A stretch of DNA of 60,000 nucleotides. Origin: Adiantum capillus-veneris. Its lineage: Eukaryota; Streptophyta; Polypodiopsida; Polypodiales; Pteridaceae. Positions 10,411-20,630 of this stretch are shown piece after piece. Location of the stretch: NCBI GenBank assembly GCA_014529385.2, contig CM043962.1:52411905-52471904 (forward strand), in the 5' to 3' direction. The notes beneath the pieces are model-generated. The model was not told the origin of the DNA and did not search any database. It saw only the letters and a program-made list of their open reading frames with translations. Made by a program: the position numbers and the translations under genes. Numbering within the stretch: position 1 is the stretch's first letter; every line of letters starts with the position of its first letter.

Positions 10411-10524
10411 CATTTAATGGGCTAAAAAGAATTTTCTCTCTCTTAGAACACTATGTTTGAGAGCTAATATAGAAATAACGTAAGGGGCACCTATTTAAGG
10501 GCCAATACTGTTCAAGAGAGGAAC

Positions 10525-10725
10525 TGCATCTGGTATGATGAGGAGTGCCGCGAGACGAGAGACGGGCTTCAAAGGGAGGTGCTTCTGGGGGACATCACTC
10601 ACTAGGCATTGGAAGAAAAGGGCATTTTTGGCTCGACTAGAGCAGGATCTAGATGAGCTATTCTTGAGTCATGACTCAGGTGAGGCATGACGACTCTTTC
10701 ATGAGCACTCCCCCCCTCCTGTGTC
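10525..10725 (+). mobile_element. Short internal LINE fragment
   Basis: This matches the segment at about 58210-58420 of the plus-strand LINE: TGGTATGATG, the GACATCACTCAC block, AAAAGGGCATTTTTGGCTCG and CTCTTTCATGAGCA are shared. It covers the junction between endonuclease and RT only. Similarity ends in a C-tract (CCCCCCC) at about 10710-10717. Confidence 0.8.
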
Positions 10726-10764
10726 GTCATGGGGACGGGCACCACCTGCCAACGGAAAAGAATA

Positions 10765-11290
10765 GACCGAACAACTTAAAGCGCTTCAAATAACAACTAA
10801 ACTGAAAGAGATAGAGAGTGCACGACACACGAGACGGGGAGTGGCGGAGCTCCACCCCGAGAGAGCATTGGTCCCAAACCTTGGCGCCCCTTTCGGTGTT
10901 TCTTTATATTGCTTGAACATAGTACAGCATCGGTATTCGCGCTCTGCACCTTCACCGAGAAGAATGCCAAAGACTGAGCCCTTTGCACATATTTAAAGGC
11001 CCTTGGCCTATTAAAAGTAGTTACATGAAAAGCTTTTGGTCCAAAAAGTTGGTAGCACTAAAAGCTGAAAATCAGTACGCTACCACGTCAGCATCTGTTA
11101 GCGCAAAACGCGGAACTGGCCGTATGGTTTGCCACGTTAGCTTGTCAACATAAAAACCGGGTCGTCCGTACAACAGTGCCACGTCATCAATTATTACCCT
11201 AGAGAGTTGGAGAGTGTGTGTGTCCTGCTTTATTTCTAGTTACTTGGGTCCCCATCGGACGGGGTCCCATAAGTTGGTGGGAACTTCTTC
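10765..11290 (-). repeat. Candidate 3' LTR of the third LTR element
   Basis: It shares the GGCGCCCCTTTCGGT / TTTCTTTAT block, spacing and overall order with the LTR of gypsy element 1 but is clearly diverged. The right border is uncertain, near a GGGTCCCATAAGTTGGTGG phrase that resembles the flank at 8850-8870. Confidence 0.5.
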
Positions 11291-13095
11291 TGCTGCTTCT
11301 TCTTCTTCTTCTACAACTTCTGCTTCTTCTAGGGTTTAGGCCGGGATAACCCCGCAAATAACCATCTTGGTGTGGGCCATGAGCTGTTCAACGACTTCCT
11401 CATCACTCCTCTTGCAAATACCTAAAAAGGTCTGTGCCATGAGATATAGAGGCCATTTACAACAAACGCCCCCCAGACCGCAACCTGCGTCGTTTGGAGG
11501 TGCTTAGACTAACCACTGCTCAGACTTCTTAATACTCCCTCCCTAAATAATCGTCCAGGTCCGGGCAAGCAAATGAAATACAATTATTCTTGCAAACAGA
11601 GTCTGAGCACAAACATTTTTTTGAGTCTGACTCAACTTGTCTTTACATTTATACACTAAATGGTCTTTAAATTTATACACTAAATTGTCCAATTCAATAC
11701 ATTGATTTGTAACTCTCATTTACAATAGTGGGGGAGATCCCTCTCGTGCTTGATTTGTAAAGGCTTGCCCTTGGAAGGAATAGATTGAGAGTTAGCAAGG
11801 ATGAAGTGAGCAGGTGAATGAGTAGCCTCGGAAGCAGGAGGGACTAAGGGTGCCGGGTCATGCTCAAGAGATGGTTCCGGTGTTGGATGATGGGCGGGGG
11901 GTTGAGGAGAGGATTGTGTAGTGGGCTCCTTGTCCTCTATAAAATTGGGTATAATAGAAAAGCTAGAGGTGGACTAATCAGAGCGACGAGGAGAGGCAAC
12001 TGCAGGAGCTTACTGTGATGCTTGAGGCACTGCATCGTATCTTCGAGGTGGAGGCCGTGGTTGTGGTGGGACAAATGCAATGGGGGCTCCTTCAGTCACA
12101 AGATTGATCATGTACAATATTCCCTCGTAAATAACCACAAGGGTCCAAGCCATGAGTAAACACATCATTTTTCAAACATTCAATACTCCTCCCACAAATA
12201 ACCACAAGGGTTTGGGTCATGAGTAATGTGCAAGCATTTCTCACTACTCCACCCGGGAGTAAATGACCAAGCATTGAAACCAATATTCAAGCCAGAGTCA
12301 AATAGTTCAAATCGGCACCAAGACGGGTTTAAAACAAATACCATCCATTTCAAACAAAAACAGGATCACCAAATAAGTTCTTAAACAAAATTCAAACTTC
12401 GAAAGCAATCTTGACATCAGTTGAGCTCGAAAAGACGATTGGCATTCCATCCTGAAACCTACATCAAGATTAGGGTTAGATTTCTGCCATAAGGTTGTAG
12501 CAGAGCGCAACATGGTTCCTAAACTCTTGAATAGCCTCGACAGATAGTGTTCCTGTGGTGGTGATGGTAGTCCCAAGACATAGCAATCACACTAGACCTC
12601 CAAGGTTATCGATTCAAGATGAAACACCTATTGCAAGATGTTGAAAATTTCAGGTTATAATCTGCTAGGGTTTTTGTGGCACACATTTTAGGATACCCCA
12701 TTCTGCCATAAGCTATACCCCGAAGGAAGATGTCAGAAGGCATGTAACTTCAGGCAAAATTTTTCTTGAAAGCTTGCCAAGTCTTGGAGTGTGCGGCTTG
12801 GTAGCTATAGACTTGCACCACTTCATGGCAGTGCCTCTGATAAAAACGGCGACTTGAAAAAAAGTTTTGATCCTTCTCGTGCAAGTGATCTTTATGGCTT
12901 ATGCCCTGTAAGACAGAGTGATGAAGATGGGAGCGCACTCGATGCGCGATGGAGTAAGGGTGGGAGTCTCTAATAAGTCCGGGGTAGGGACAACAAGAGT
13001 CTTGAATAAAATTTTCAATGAGCTTTGGAATTGCCACCTTGCTCTGTGTCCTCTTTGGTAGGACCTGTATGCTTTTAGAAAAGCACACGCATGAA
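11291..13095. other. Interior of the LTR remnant, no recognisable gene
   Basis: It contains a TTC-rich stretch (11288-11330) and four related copies of a phrase of the type AAATAACCACAAGGGTTTGGG...CATGAG near 11355, 12125, 12190 and, weakly, 11415. Minus-strand frames at 12750-13238 carry a short AAHSKTWQAFKKNF stretch that could be gag-derived, but the evidence is weak. Confidence 0.4.
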
Positions 13096-13107
13096 GCTCT
13101 GATACCA
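13096..13107 (-). other. Primer binding site, initiator-tRNA-Met type (perfect)
   Basis: The minus strand reads TGGTATCAGAGC, identical to the classic plant tRNA-iMet primer site, one base from the LTR end TGACA. Confidence 0.8.
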
Positions 13108-13108
13108 C

Positions 13109-13240
13109 TGTCATGACCGAACAACTTTAAGCAGTTCAAATAACAACTCAACTGAAAGAGAGAGAGTGCCCAACACATGAATGTAATTGACTTGGGCACC
13201 CCAAGTCGAGAATCTGGCACGACACACGAGAGAATCACTT
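13109..13240 (-). repeat. Candidate 5' LTR fragment of the third LTR element
   Basis: It begins (plus strand) TGTCATGACCGAACAACTT directly after the primer binding site and shares the CAAATAACAACT...GAAAGAGA phrase with 10780-10810. It loses similarity after the CACGACACACGAGAG phrase. It also carries the GACTTGGGCACCCCAAGTC inverted phrase seen near the 5' LTR end of gypsy element 1. Confidence 0.5.
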
Positions 13241-13625
13241 AAAAATACTTCACGCTTAAATCACAATTTAATTTGAGTCTTTGGCCATTTGTGACTTCAA
13301 AAAGAGGGTCCCAAAAAGTAAATAAAAATCAAGGGAAAGAAACCAGCAACTAAGGTTAGTGGTTGCCACAGCCTCGCGAAAACCTTCCTTAGAGAGAGAA
13401 TGTGCAATGACTAAAACAAAGAGTGGAAAAACTTTGAGTGCAAGTGCATGAGAGTGCTAGAAATGAAATGTTATATTAACGTCTTTAAAAGGCCAAAATG
13501 ACGTATGAGACTGTTACAAAATTGTGAATCTGATACCATGTCTAGGTACAAAAAGACTAGAACAAAAATACTACTACTACTAGAATCCATCCTCATCTGC
13601 ACTTTGAATGTCGAGAGAGTATGGC

Positions 13626-14936
13626 TCAAATCCTCTGCTGTAGTCTTTGTTGATGTTGTTTAGCCCCTCTCTTCAATCGTGGCCGTCTAGATCTCCGTAG
13701 CTCCGGTGCTCGGTCGATGAGAGTGCCGGTAGTGGTCGAATGAGTGTGGGCCGAGCTCTGCAGTGGTGGCTGTTTCTCTGGCTGTCCCATATCTAGTGAA
13801 AAGAAATCTGTAATCTGTCTCTGGGACTGTCTCTCTCTAGCTCTCCACAATAAAGTGTCTCTATATCTGTGTAACTCAAGTAGATATAGCCCAGGACATC
13901 TCTAATCTTATAACTCATGACCCTAGAGAAAGGACCGAAACCCTCTCTGAATAAGCAGTGGAAACGGCCCAGAATCTCATAGTACATTGTGCAATGATAT
14001 ATGTAATGTAGCTCTGTCTCTGGCTCTAGCCGGCATAAGCGGCATATCCTGTTGTCTGCTGGTATCCCTCTGAATCTACCAGTCTCAATCTCCAGTTGAT
14101 GTGAGGATGTGCGTATCTGACCAATGGCACACCGCAAACCATGAGACATGTGTATCCATGTAGCTGACTCGAATCACAAACCCATCTCCTGTGAGGTGGA
14201 GAAGATGCTCTCTATAGAAAGCCATCTTCGTGCCCAACTCCTGTGGCGGCTCTATCCATGTCCTCCTGGTATCCAGCTGGATCAGGTTCTGACGAATGAG
14301 TCTAGTAATTTCCACCCGTGTAAGAGACATCGAGGGTGTCTGAAGAGAGTACTAGAAAGGAGGCAGCCTGTCCATGGTGAAGCCATGCATGTGAAACCAT
14401 GATGTCATCTGTGCAAACCAGCATGAAGTGTCCCCCTGAAGAGCTAACTGTCTGGAAGACTCAAGGGCCAGTCTAGCATATCTGTCTCTAGTAGTATCCC
14501 ACAAGATGTGCACAAAGGAGACTGATCTGGTAAGCGCCTCAATCTCCATAGGAGGGGCAGCTACCTTTGCTCGAATGATAGTGTGGGGTATGGAGGCCTT
14601 GGCTCTGATCAGTCGAGAGATCATAGATACCAAGGGCCTCTCCATACGTCTCCAACCATCCTGGCCTACAGAAGGTCCCCATATCTGCACCGCATACAAC
14701 ATAGTTGAGGCTACTAAAGTATCAAAGAGCCATAACTTTGTTCGAGGTTCCTGGAACTGAACCTGCGAACACATCCTCTTCAAGCCTCCCAAGGCCACAT
14801 AAGCTCTAGTCAGTCTAGTCTCTGCTGCTCTCCCCAAAGAAAACCTTGGCCCAGTGAAGACAATCCCAAGGTAAGTGTATGCATCTCTGCAATCTCTTGA
14901 CCATATGTGAAAGTCGGTGCTGATTTCCTGATCCAC
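13626..14936 (-). pseudogene. LINE A: RT thumb/C-terminal region with Cys-His motif
   Basis: Several frames together cover the C-terminal half of the LINE protein: GAQIWGPSVG-type and LISRLIRAKAS blocks after the polymerase, a W-rich region, then CRLCRLEPETELHYIYHC, a C-x2-C...H-x4-C zinc-like motif found at the end of many plant LINE proteins. Frameshifts near 14140, 14340 and 14900 interrupt it. The role is nucleic-acid binding during target-primed reverse transcription, known for the family. Confidence 0.82.
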
Positions 14937-15884
14937 TGTGGTGTGGTGTTAAACACCATAACCTTGGTTTTACCAAGGTTTACAGACAATCCACTATCCT
15001 CTGCAAAACTGTGTAATGCATCCATTTGTCGCTGCAGACCTTCTAGTGAGTCAGAGATCAACACAGTATCATCAGCATATAACAACAATGGGATCCACGT
15101 CCTTGCCAGCTGGGCACCTCTATCACCCTCTCTGTCAATGTAATCAGACACCTCATCAACATAGATACCAAATAGAGTAGGAGACAATGGGCAACCCTGT
15201 TTCACCCCAATGGTGGAGTAAACTAAATTAGATTTCCTCGTTGGGGCGCGTACATGTCCCATCACTAATATGTATAGAGCCATAATCCCCCATCTCCTGC
15301 AGTCTGCGCATCAATCGAGCTCTCGGTACCATGTCAAATGCTTTGCGATAAATCCGTCTCCCATGTGACCTACCCTCCTCAATGATGGCTCTGAGTGTCA
15401 GAATATGATCAAGAGTGGAGAAACCCCTTCTAAAACTGGCCTGGCCCTTTGCTCGTACACCCTCAACCTCTGCCCAATTACTCAACCGTTGCTCAAGAAT
15501 GGATGCATACAAATGTGCCAATGTGTGCCCAACCATAATAGTGTGGTAATTCCCAGGCTCTGTAGGATCACCTGCCTTGAAGATAGGCATAATAGTAGAC
15601 AACCTCCAAGTCTCAGGTAACCTCTCACACATGGCACGATTGAACAACACTACAAGAACCTCTACCAGCATATCTCCAGCATGTATAAAGTGCTCTGCTA
15701 CTAGACCATCATGATCATATGCCTTGCTGGTCCTCATCTTGTCAATGGCTCTCTTTACCATCTTAGTGGTAAAGACGGTGCTACTAGGTGGGCATGGCTC
15801 TGTAGGATTTGGAAGGGGTTCCTGTCCAGGAATTGTATATAACGATGTCGCATACTGGCCCCACACATCAGGAGAAGTAATCAC
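14870..15884 (-). pseudogene. LINE A: reverse transcriptase core
   Basis: The frames show the RT order: STIMPIFKAGDP (block 1), NYHTIMVGHTLAHLYASILE, QASFRRGFSTLDHILTLRAI, a KAFDMVPRARLMRRL block in which the catalytic Asp is visible, GVKQGCPLSPTLFGIYVDE, and LLLYADDTVLISDS, the catalytic YADD box. A frameshift near 15240-15280 and an eroded stretch before the KAFD block interrupt the protein. Confidence 0.88.
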
Positions 15885-16013
15885 TGGGGGAGGGGAGTAC
15901 TAGGTGGGCATGGCTCTGTAGGATCTGGAAGGGGTTCCTATCCAGGAACTGTATATAACGATGTTGCGTACTAGCCCCACACATCAGGAGAAGTAATCAC
16001 TGGGGGAGGGGAG
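15782..16013. repeat. 116-bp tandem duplication within LINE A
   Basis: 15782-15897 and 15898-16013 are near-identical, both opening with TACTAGGTGGGCATGGCTC and ending in a GGGGGAGGGGAG tract. The unit length is not a multiple of three, so the duplication shifts the frame. The two copies differ at several bases, so it is not very recent. Confidence 0.9.
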
Positions 16014-16187
16014 TGCTCAAATTAAAGCAATCCGAGACTGTCTGTAAGTGATGACTCCTAAAAGAAGATCTCTTTGGAGTTGGGCTCTCATCTCTCTGCA
16101 CTCCGAGAGAAGAAGAAGAAGAAGAAGAAGAGAGTTTTAACAGCGTAGGAAACTATTGAGAGAGATTTGATTTGATTTGATTTGGTA

Positions 16188-17783
16188 TTAACGTCTGCGG
16201 GGGGCCAGAAATGACCCATGGGACCTCAGAGTGATACATAGTCTCCCCTCACGGGGGTGTATGGTGTGGTGTGTGTTATTCTCTTTTTGTGTTCCTATGA
16301 GTGTCTTTTGATGCTCAAGTATGCGGGTGAGGTATGTTCCGAGAACTGTAGGGGAGGGGTCTGTCTTGGATAATAGGTCCGCAAAGGTAGAGCAACCGCT
16401 TAGAAGTGGTTGAAAATTAGCCCGGATGTGAGCGTATTCTGGGCATTCCAATGTCACATGTGCTTCATCTTCGGGAGCTTGCATTGTACATGATGTACAT
16501 ATCCGTTTAGAAGCATCAATTTTCAGCCAGCCCTCTGTTTCTATTTTGAGCATATGTGACCTTGTGCGCATCAAAGAGATGGCTCTTCGTGCCATGTGGG
16601 GCATGGGTCTTCGTATGTGGGCCTGGGCTTCCATTGGGTTTGTGCTATAGCCTTCCCAATACTTTGTGTTGACATGCTTGCAATAGTATTCAAATTTCGA
16701 GTGGTGTTGCATTGTCTTCCACTTGGTGTGGAGGCTATTTAGTAATGCAATTTCAAAATTCAGCATGTGTTCTCCCTCCTTGCCCTCCTCAATAAGCATA
16801 TCCACATATGCCTCTACATTCCATTTAGCGAACCATTTCTTAATGTCTTGTATGAGGCTCGATGACAGAAATTTGTTTTTTTTTGTCTTTTGCGGCGTAC
16901 ATCCCGTTTCCGATGCAATGCGGGGGATTCGAGTAGTAGGCATCGCTTTGACCTTCATGATATACGTGTACATTTTTTGCAATGCTTTCATTTCTAGTGG
17001 TCTCTTGCTTGTCTCCAAGAGTAGCACAGAGTATGGTGTCATCTTTTTGACCCCCATGTGTCGACATAGAAACTTTTTCTGAATTTTTTCAATTTCATTC
17101 CATGTGTGGGCTGAAATGCTTGCTCCCCAGATTTCCACTCCGTAGAGGATGGCTTGCACTACGCATGTCTCAAAAATGGTCGCTTTTATCTCCCATCTTT
17201 TTATGCTCCTTTGTGTGCACATGTTTTCAAATTGATAGTACTTGGCATGGCCGATGTCAATTCTATTATGTGCGCATTGTCCCCAAGCATAGTTGCACGG
17301 GATGTCAATCCCCAAGTACTTGAAATTGTCGACTTTCTCAATTTGTTTCCCTCGATACATGAGGGGGACGTGGATATCCATCTTACGAGTCTTTACAATC
17401 ATGAACTTTGTTTTGTCTACATTGATTGATAGACCCACATTTTCACAAAAAGCATGTAACTCATCGACCAATTTCTGTAGAGCTGTAATGTCATGGGCGA
17501 AAAGAGCCACATCGTCTGCATAGATGAGCACGAGAAGTGTAAGCATCCCGATGGTTGGTTCATCCCCTTCTAGTTGAGGGAGGAAGCTTTCTATTTGATC
17601 AATGCACAATCCAAAAGAGTAGGGGAGAGCGCATCCTTGTTTGACCCCCATGTTGCTCGAGAAAGCTTTAGACAGCCCTTTGTGCGTTTTTAGTTGACAT
17701 ATGACTCTGTCATAGAGACTTGCTACTGCACTCCTGAGATGCATCGGTACTTTTGTGCATTCCATCCTTTTCCATATACCCAT
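16188..17783 (-). pseudogene. LINE B: reverse transcriptase and C-terminal region
   Basis: This 531-codon frame contains VKQGCALPYSFGLCIDQIE, the YADD catalytic box (LVLIYADDVALFAHDI), SINVDKTKFMIVKT and YLGIDI (RT blocks 5-7), and then GVEIWGASI in the thumb. Near the end, CTSCTMQAPEDEAHVTLEC forms a C-x2-C...H-x4-C zinc-like motif. It is one of the best preserved frames of the window. The N-terminal RT part continues in a different frame after a stop at about 17828. Confidence 0.88.
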
Positions 17784-17828
17784 TCTCGGGACCGTGTCAA
17801 AGGCTTTGGTGAAATCTACAAAGCAACA

Positions 17829-18347
17829 TTATAATGTTTTTCCCGTTAGTTGACTCTCTTCCATTAATACCCTGAGTGAAACAAGGTGATCAATGGTGCT
17901 ATGTTTTGGTCGAAAACCTGCTTGTTCTTTTGCTCGTTTTCCATTTGTCTCTGCCCATGTGCTTATGCTTTGTTCTAAGATGCTTCCCAAAAGCTTTGCC
18001 ATGCAAGATCCTACCATAATGGTACGGTAGTTGGTAGGCTGATTTACATCCCCTTTTTTGTAAAGTGCTTTGATCCAGTTCTTTTGCCAATCCTCGGGTA
18101 GCCCTTGAACAATGGCTTGGTTTAGCATTCTATGTATCCACTCTCTGGCTCTCATACCTGACCATTTAAGCATTTCTGAGTTCAAGTGTAGTATGTCTGG
18201 AGCTTTCCCATTTGCAAGTTTCTGTATGCCTTTTTTTAACCGTTTCGGAATCAAAGTGGTCTTGGGCATGGAGATCGGTTTGCATGTGTGGCATTTCTTC
18301 CGCATTATTATGCACATATAGTTGTTCCACATACATGTACATGTCAT
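17829..18347 (-). pseudogene. LINE B: reverse transcriptase N-terminal blocks
   Basis: The frame contains NGKAPDILHLNSEMLKWSG, KNWIKALYKKGDVNQPTNYR (RT block 1), TIMVGSCMAKLLGSILEQ and KEQAGFRPKHSTIDHLVSL. The following block with the FDKAFD-type motif lies at the frame junction at 17780-17830 (VDFTKAFDTVPRMG across the frame change). Confidence 0.85.
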
Positions 18348-19396
18348 CTGAGCTTATGTCCCCCATAATGTCATGTCTCCGTCCTTTTATTTTCAGCCAT
18401 TCCTTTTTGGGATTTTTCTTGAAGTTGGCTATGGCTTGTGTCTCCGTACGGAGCTCATAGTTTCTCCTTTTCCGCCTCTTGAGATTTGTGTAGTCTTTTG
18501 ATAGAGTTTCCCATTCCGTGTTCGTCGTTGACAGTGCCCGCAATTGTTTTTTGACATACTTGCACTCTTCATCAAACCATGGGTTATGCGGTAGCCCTTT
18601 AACATGATTTCCTACCCGATGCATTTTTGCCATTGTTTGTTCCACAGCGTCACATAGAGCTTGTTTGAAAATTGGCCATGTTTGTTCAATGTGTGATGGC
18701 ATGGGTACATGAGCAAGTGCATTGTCTAGATGTTCTGCATACATTCTTTTCTTGCCCACTTGCATTTTGTATGTCCATGATCGGGCATGGGGCTGTTTTT
18801 GTGCTTTTTGAGTGGGAACTTGTAGCCATACATAGATTGGGGTGTGGTCCGAATTGGGTGACCTCTTCCCAATTGTAAAATTACTTACAATATGGGATGC
18901 CTCATATGCAATCAATACATAATCAATAACACTCATGCCTTTGTTGGCCGTGTAGCGTGTGCATTCTCCCGATTTTTCAAACTTGTTCCATTGACGGCGA
19001 TTAGTTGTAAGGATGTCATCATACTGAGCAATGCAATACCTTGCGGGTTTGTAATGAGATCTTTCGAACATCTCTCCCATGTGGGATCTAGTATCTCATT
19101 ATGTTCAAGCATTGGAGGTGTCATGAGATCCACCATTTGCATTTGCGCATGTGCTATGCGAGCATTCATGTCCCCAATAAGCATAATCATCCCTTCTTGT
19201 GCATAGGCATGGATATCGGCATACAGATCTTCGAAAGGGTAATTCTTCTCTACATTGAAGGCACCAGAGAATGGTGACTCTCTATGGGGATGTAGCACTC
19301 GGCAATGAACATAGGTTTAGGTTTTGTGTCAAACATGATCCATATGTACCGACAAAGAGCTGCCATGGCTTCGCGTTGCAGAGGGCCGCCATTTGG
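18166..19396 (-). pseudogene. LINE B: apurinic-type endonuclease domain and linker
   Basis: Overlapping frames contain FIAECYIPIES, MIMLIGDMNARIAHAQ (the GDxN catalytic block of AP-type endonucleases), SVIDYVLIAYEA and KRSPNSDHTPIYVWL (the SDH block with catalytic His). This domain nicks the target for first-strand priming. Frameshifts near 18960 and 19260 break it, and the N-terminal WN block is missing because of 5' truncation. Confidence 0.85.
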
Positions 19397-19404
19397 GGGG
19401 GGGG

Positions 19405-19461
<57 letters not shown>
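19395..19461. repeat. G13 run and (GA)n microsatellite between two LINE copies
   Basis: A pure G run (19395-19407) passes directly into about 54 bp of GA dinucleotides that end at the 3' terminus of the next LINE piece. Confidence 0.95.
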
Positions 19462-19465
<4 letters not shown>

Positions 19466-19467
<2 letters not shown>

Positions 19468-19577
19468 TGACATGAAATGATATATTAACGTCTACAAAAG
19501 GCCAAAATGACCTATGAGACCAACTGATTACAATGATGAGTCTAGTACCAAGTCTGGGTACAAACAAAGAAAACTAA

Positions 19578-19580
<3 letters not shown>
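19466..19580 (-). mobile_element. Severely truncated LINE 3' end (LINE A family)
   Basis: Only the last 115 bp are present: on the minus strand CAGACTTGGTAC, GGTCTCATAGGTCATTTTGG and ACGTTAATATATCATTTCAT, nearly identical to the 3' end at 56345-56441. It lies between two (GA)n tracts. Confidence 0.85.

Positions 19581-19582
<2 letters not shown>

Positions 19583-19660
<78 letters not shown>
19583..19660. repeat. (GA)n microsatellite
   Basis: About 78 bp of uninterrupted GA, abutting LINE 3' sequence on both sides. Confidence 0.95.
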
Positions 19661-19663
<3 letters not shown>

Positions 19664-19915
19664 AATTATCGTCCACGGAGGTCAGATATGACTTATGGGA
19701 CCGAACACAAAAACAGTACATTGTCACATACATCTCAGTTAAGGACTGAGGGTCCATCGAGGGATGAACAAAAAGAAAAGATAAAATGAACAAAGCCTAA
19801 GGAGGGGGTAGATGACGAGGGAGCCGGTTTGGGAGTTCGAAACTCTTGGATAATGGCTTTGCCTCCTCGGTAAACTGCCCATTTTCCTGCAGTGTGCGCC
19901 TCTCGCATCTTTTGT
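19661..19915 (-). mobile_element. Truncated LINE 3' end (LINE B family)
   Basis: The minus strand reads CGGTCCCATAAGTCATATCTGACCTCCGTGGACG, matching the LINE B 3' end (GGTCCCATGGGTCATTTCTGG...GCAGACG). The border at the right, before the (TA)n tract, is approximate. Confidence 0.6.
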
Positions 19916-19916
19916 G

Positions 19917-19918
<2 letters not shown>

Positions 19919-19965
<47 letters not shown>

Positions 19966-19971
19966 TGTATG

Positions 19972-20054
<83 letters not shown>
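19919..20054. repeat. (TA)n microsatellite at the left end of the MULE palindrome
   Basis: About 136 bp of TA dinucleotides with a short TATG-rich interruption. It directly abuts the left MULE arm, mirroring the (TA)n at 37931-38038. Confidence 0.95.
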
Positions 20055-20057
<3 letters not shown>

Positions 20058-20630
20058 TCCGTCTAGAAATCGGACTCTGAGTCCAGGTGGCGTCCACGCA
20101 AGCTTGGCAACCAACTCCAGCGTGGTATGCGTGAAAGTGAGGATTGCGTCAGCAGAATATACTTAGCACTCTTGATTCGCTTGCCGCCGCCGCCGCCTTC
20201 TCTCTTTGGACTCAACCAACCTTATTATATTACCTTAAAGGCAGTCCAAGCAAAAAAACGAAAATTGAATGACAATAGCTCAGCGGAACTTAACTCTCTC
20301 TCTCTCTCTCTCTCTCCCCTCCCCTCCCCTCCCCCAAAAAAAGGTCACACACACACACACACACACACACGTCTTGTGTTAGTGTTCATTGAGCACACAA
20401 TTGATTGAACATGCCCGAAATCAGAAAATTGAAATTGACACCAACCCCCAACACCTCTATCACACACACACCGACACAGACACAAGAAAGAAATCCCATT
20501 GTCAAAAATGGCTTAGTCAACCTTGGGTCTCCCTCTCTCTCTCTCTCTCTCCCTCCACATCCACACTATGTGGATGTTGATGTGATTTGGAAGTGCCAAA
20601 TCCGTCACTCCCAACCTCTCGATCCAAGAT

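Larger units (their letters stand above)
10765..13240 (-). mobile_element. Remnant of a third LTR retrotransposon
   Basis: A GACCGAACAACTT...CACGACACACGAGA block occurs at about 10766-10840 and again at about 13115-13230, immediately beyond a perfect initiator-Met primer binding site. The left copy continues into sequence resembling the LTR of gypsy element 1 (GGCGGAGCTCC, GGCGCCCCTTTCGGTGTTTCTTTAT). I therefore read it as a minus-strand element with its 3' LTR at the left. The interior has no intact domain. Confidence 0.55.
13466..16105 (-). mobile_element. Non-LTR retrotransposon (LINE A), 5' truncated
   Basis: At the left is the conserved LINE 3' end, on the minus strand GGTCATTTTGGCCTTTT-like followed by ACGTTAATAT. 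To the right lie, in reverse order, the C-terminal zinc motif and RT, but no endonuclease. The copy has an internal 116-bp tandem duplication and an approximately 105-bp deletion near its 5' end. It is bounded at the right by a (GAA)n tract. Confidence 0.9.
16175..19396 (-). mobile_element. Non-LTR retrotransposon of a second family (LINE B), 5' truncated
   Basis: The 3' end lies at about 16180, with a short tandem tail of ATTTG units (minus strand AAATC). Endonuclease and RT follow, and the copy stops at a G13 run joined to a (GA)n tract at 19396. The protein differs clearly from the LINE A family (for example LVLIYADDVALFAHD, GDMNARIAH), so two LINE lineages are present. Confidence 0.9.

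Noticed and set aside
9931-10413. Cys/His-rich 160-codon minus-strand protein
   Set aside because: Generated by the CACACA/GCATGG minisatellite; no conserved zinc-binding spacing independent of the repeat.
12750-13238. Gag gene of the third LTR element
   Set aside because: Position after the primer site is suggestive, but no capsid or zinc-knuckle motif can be read.
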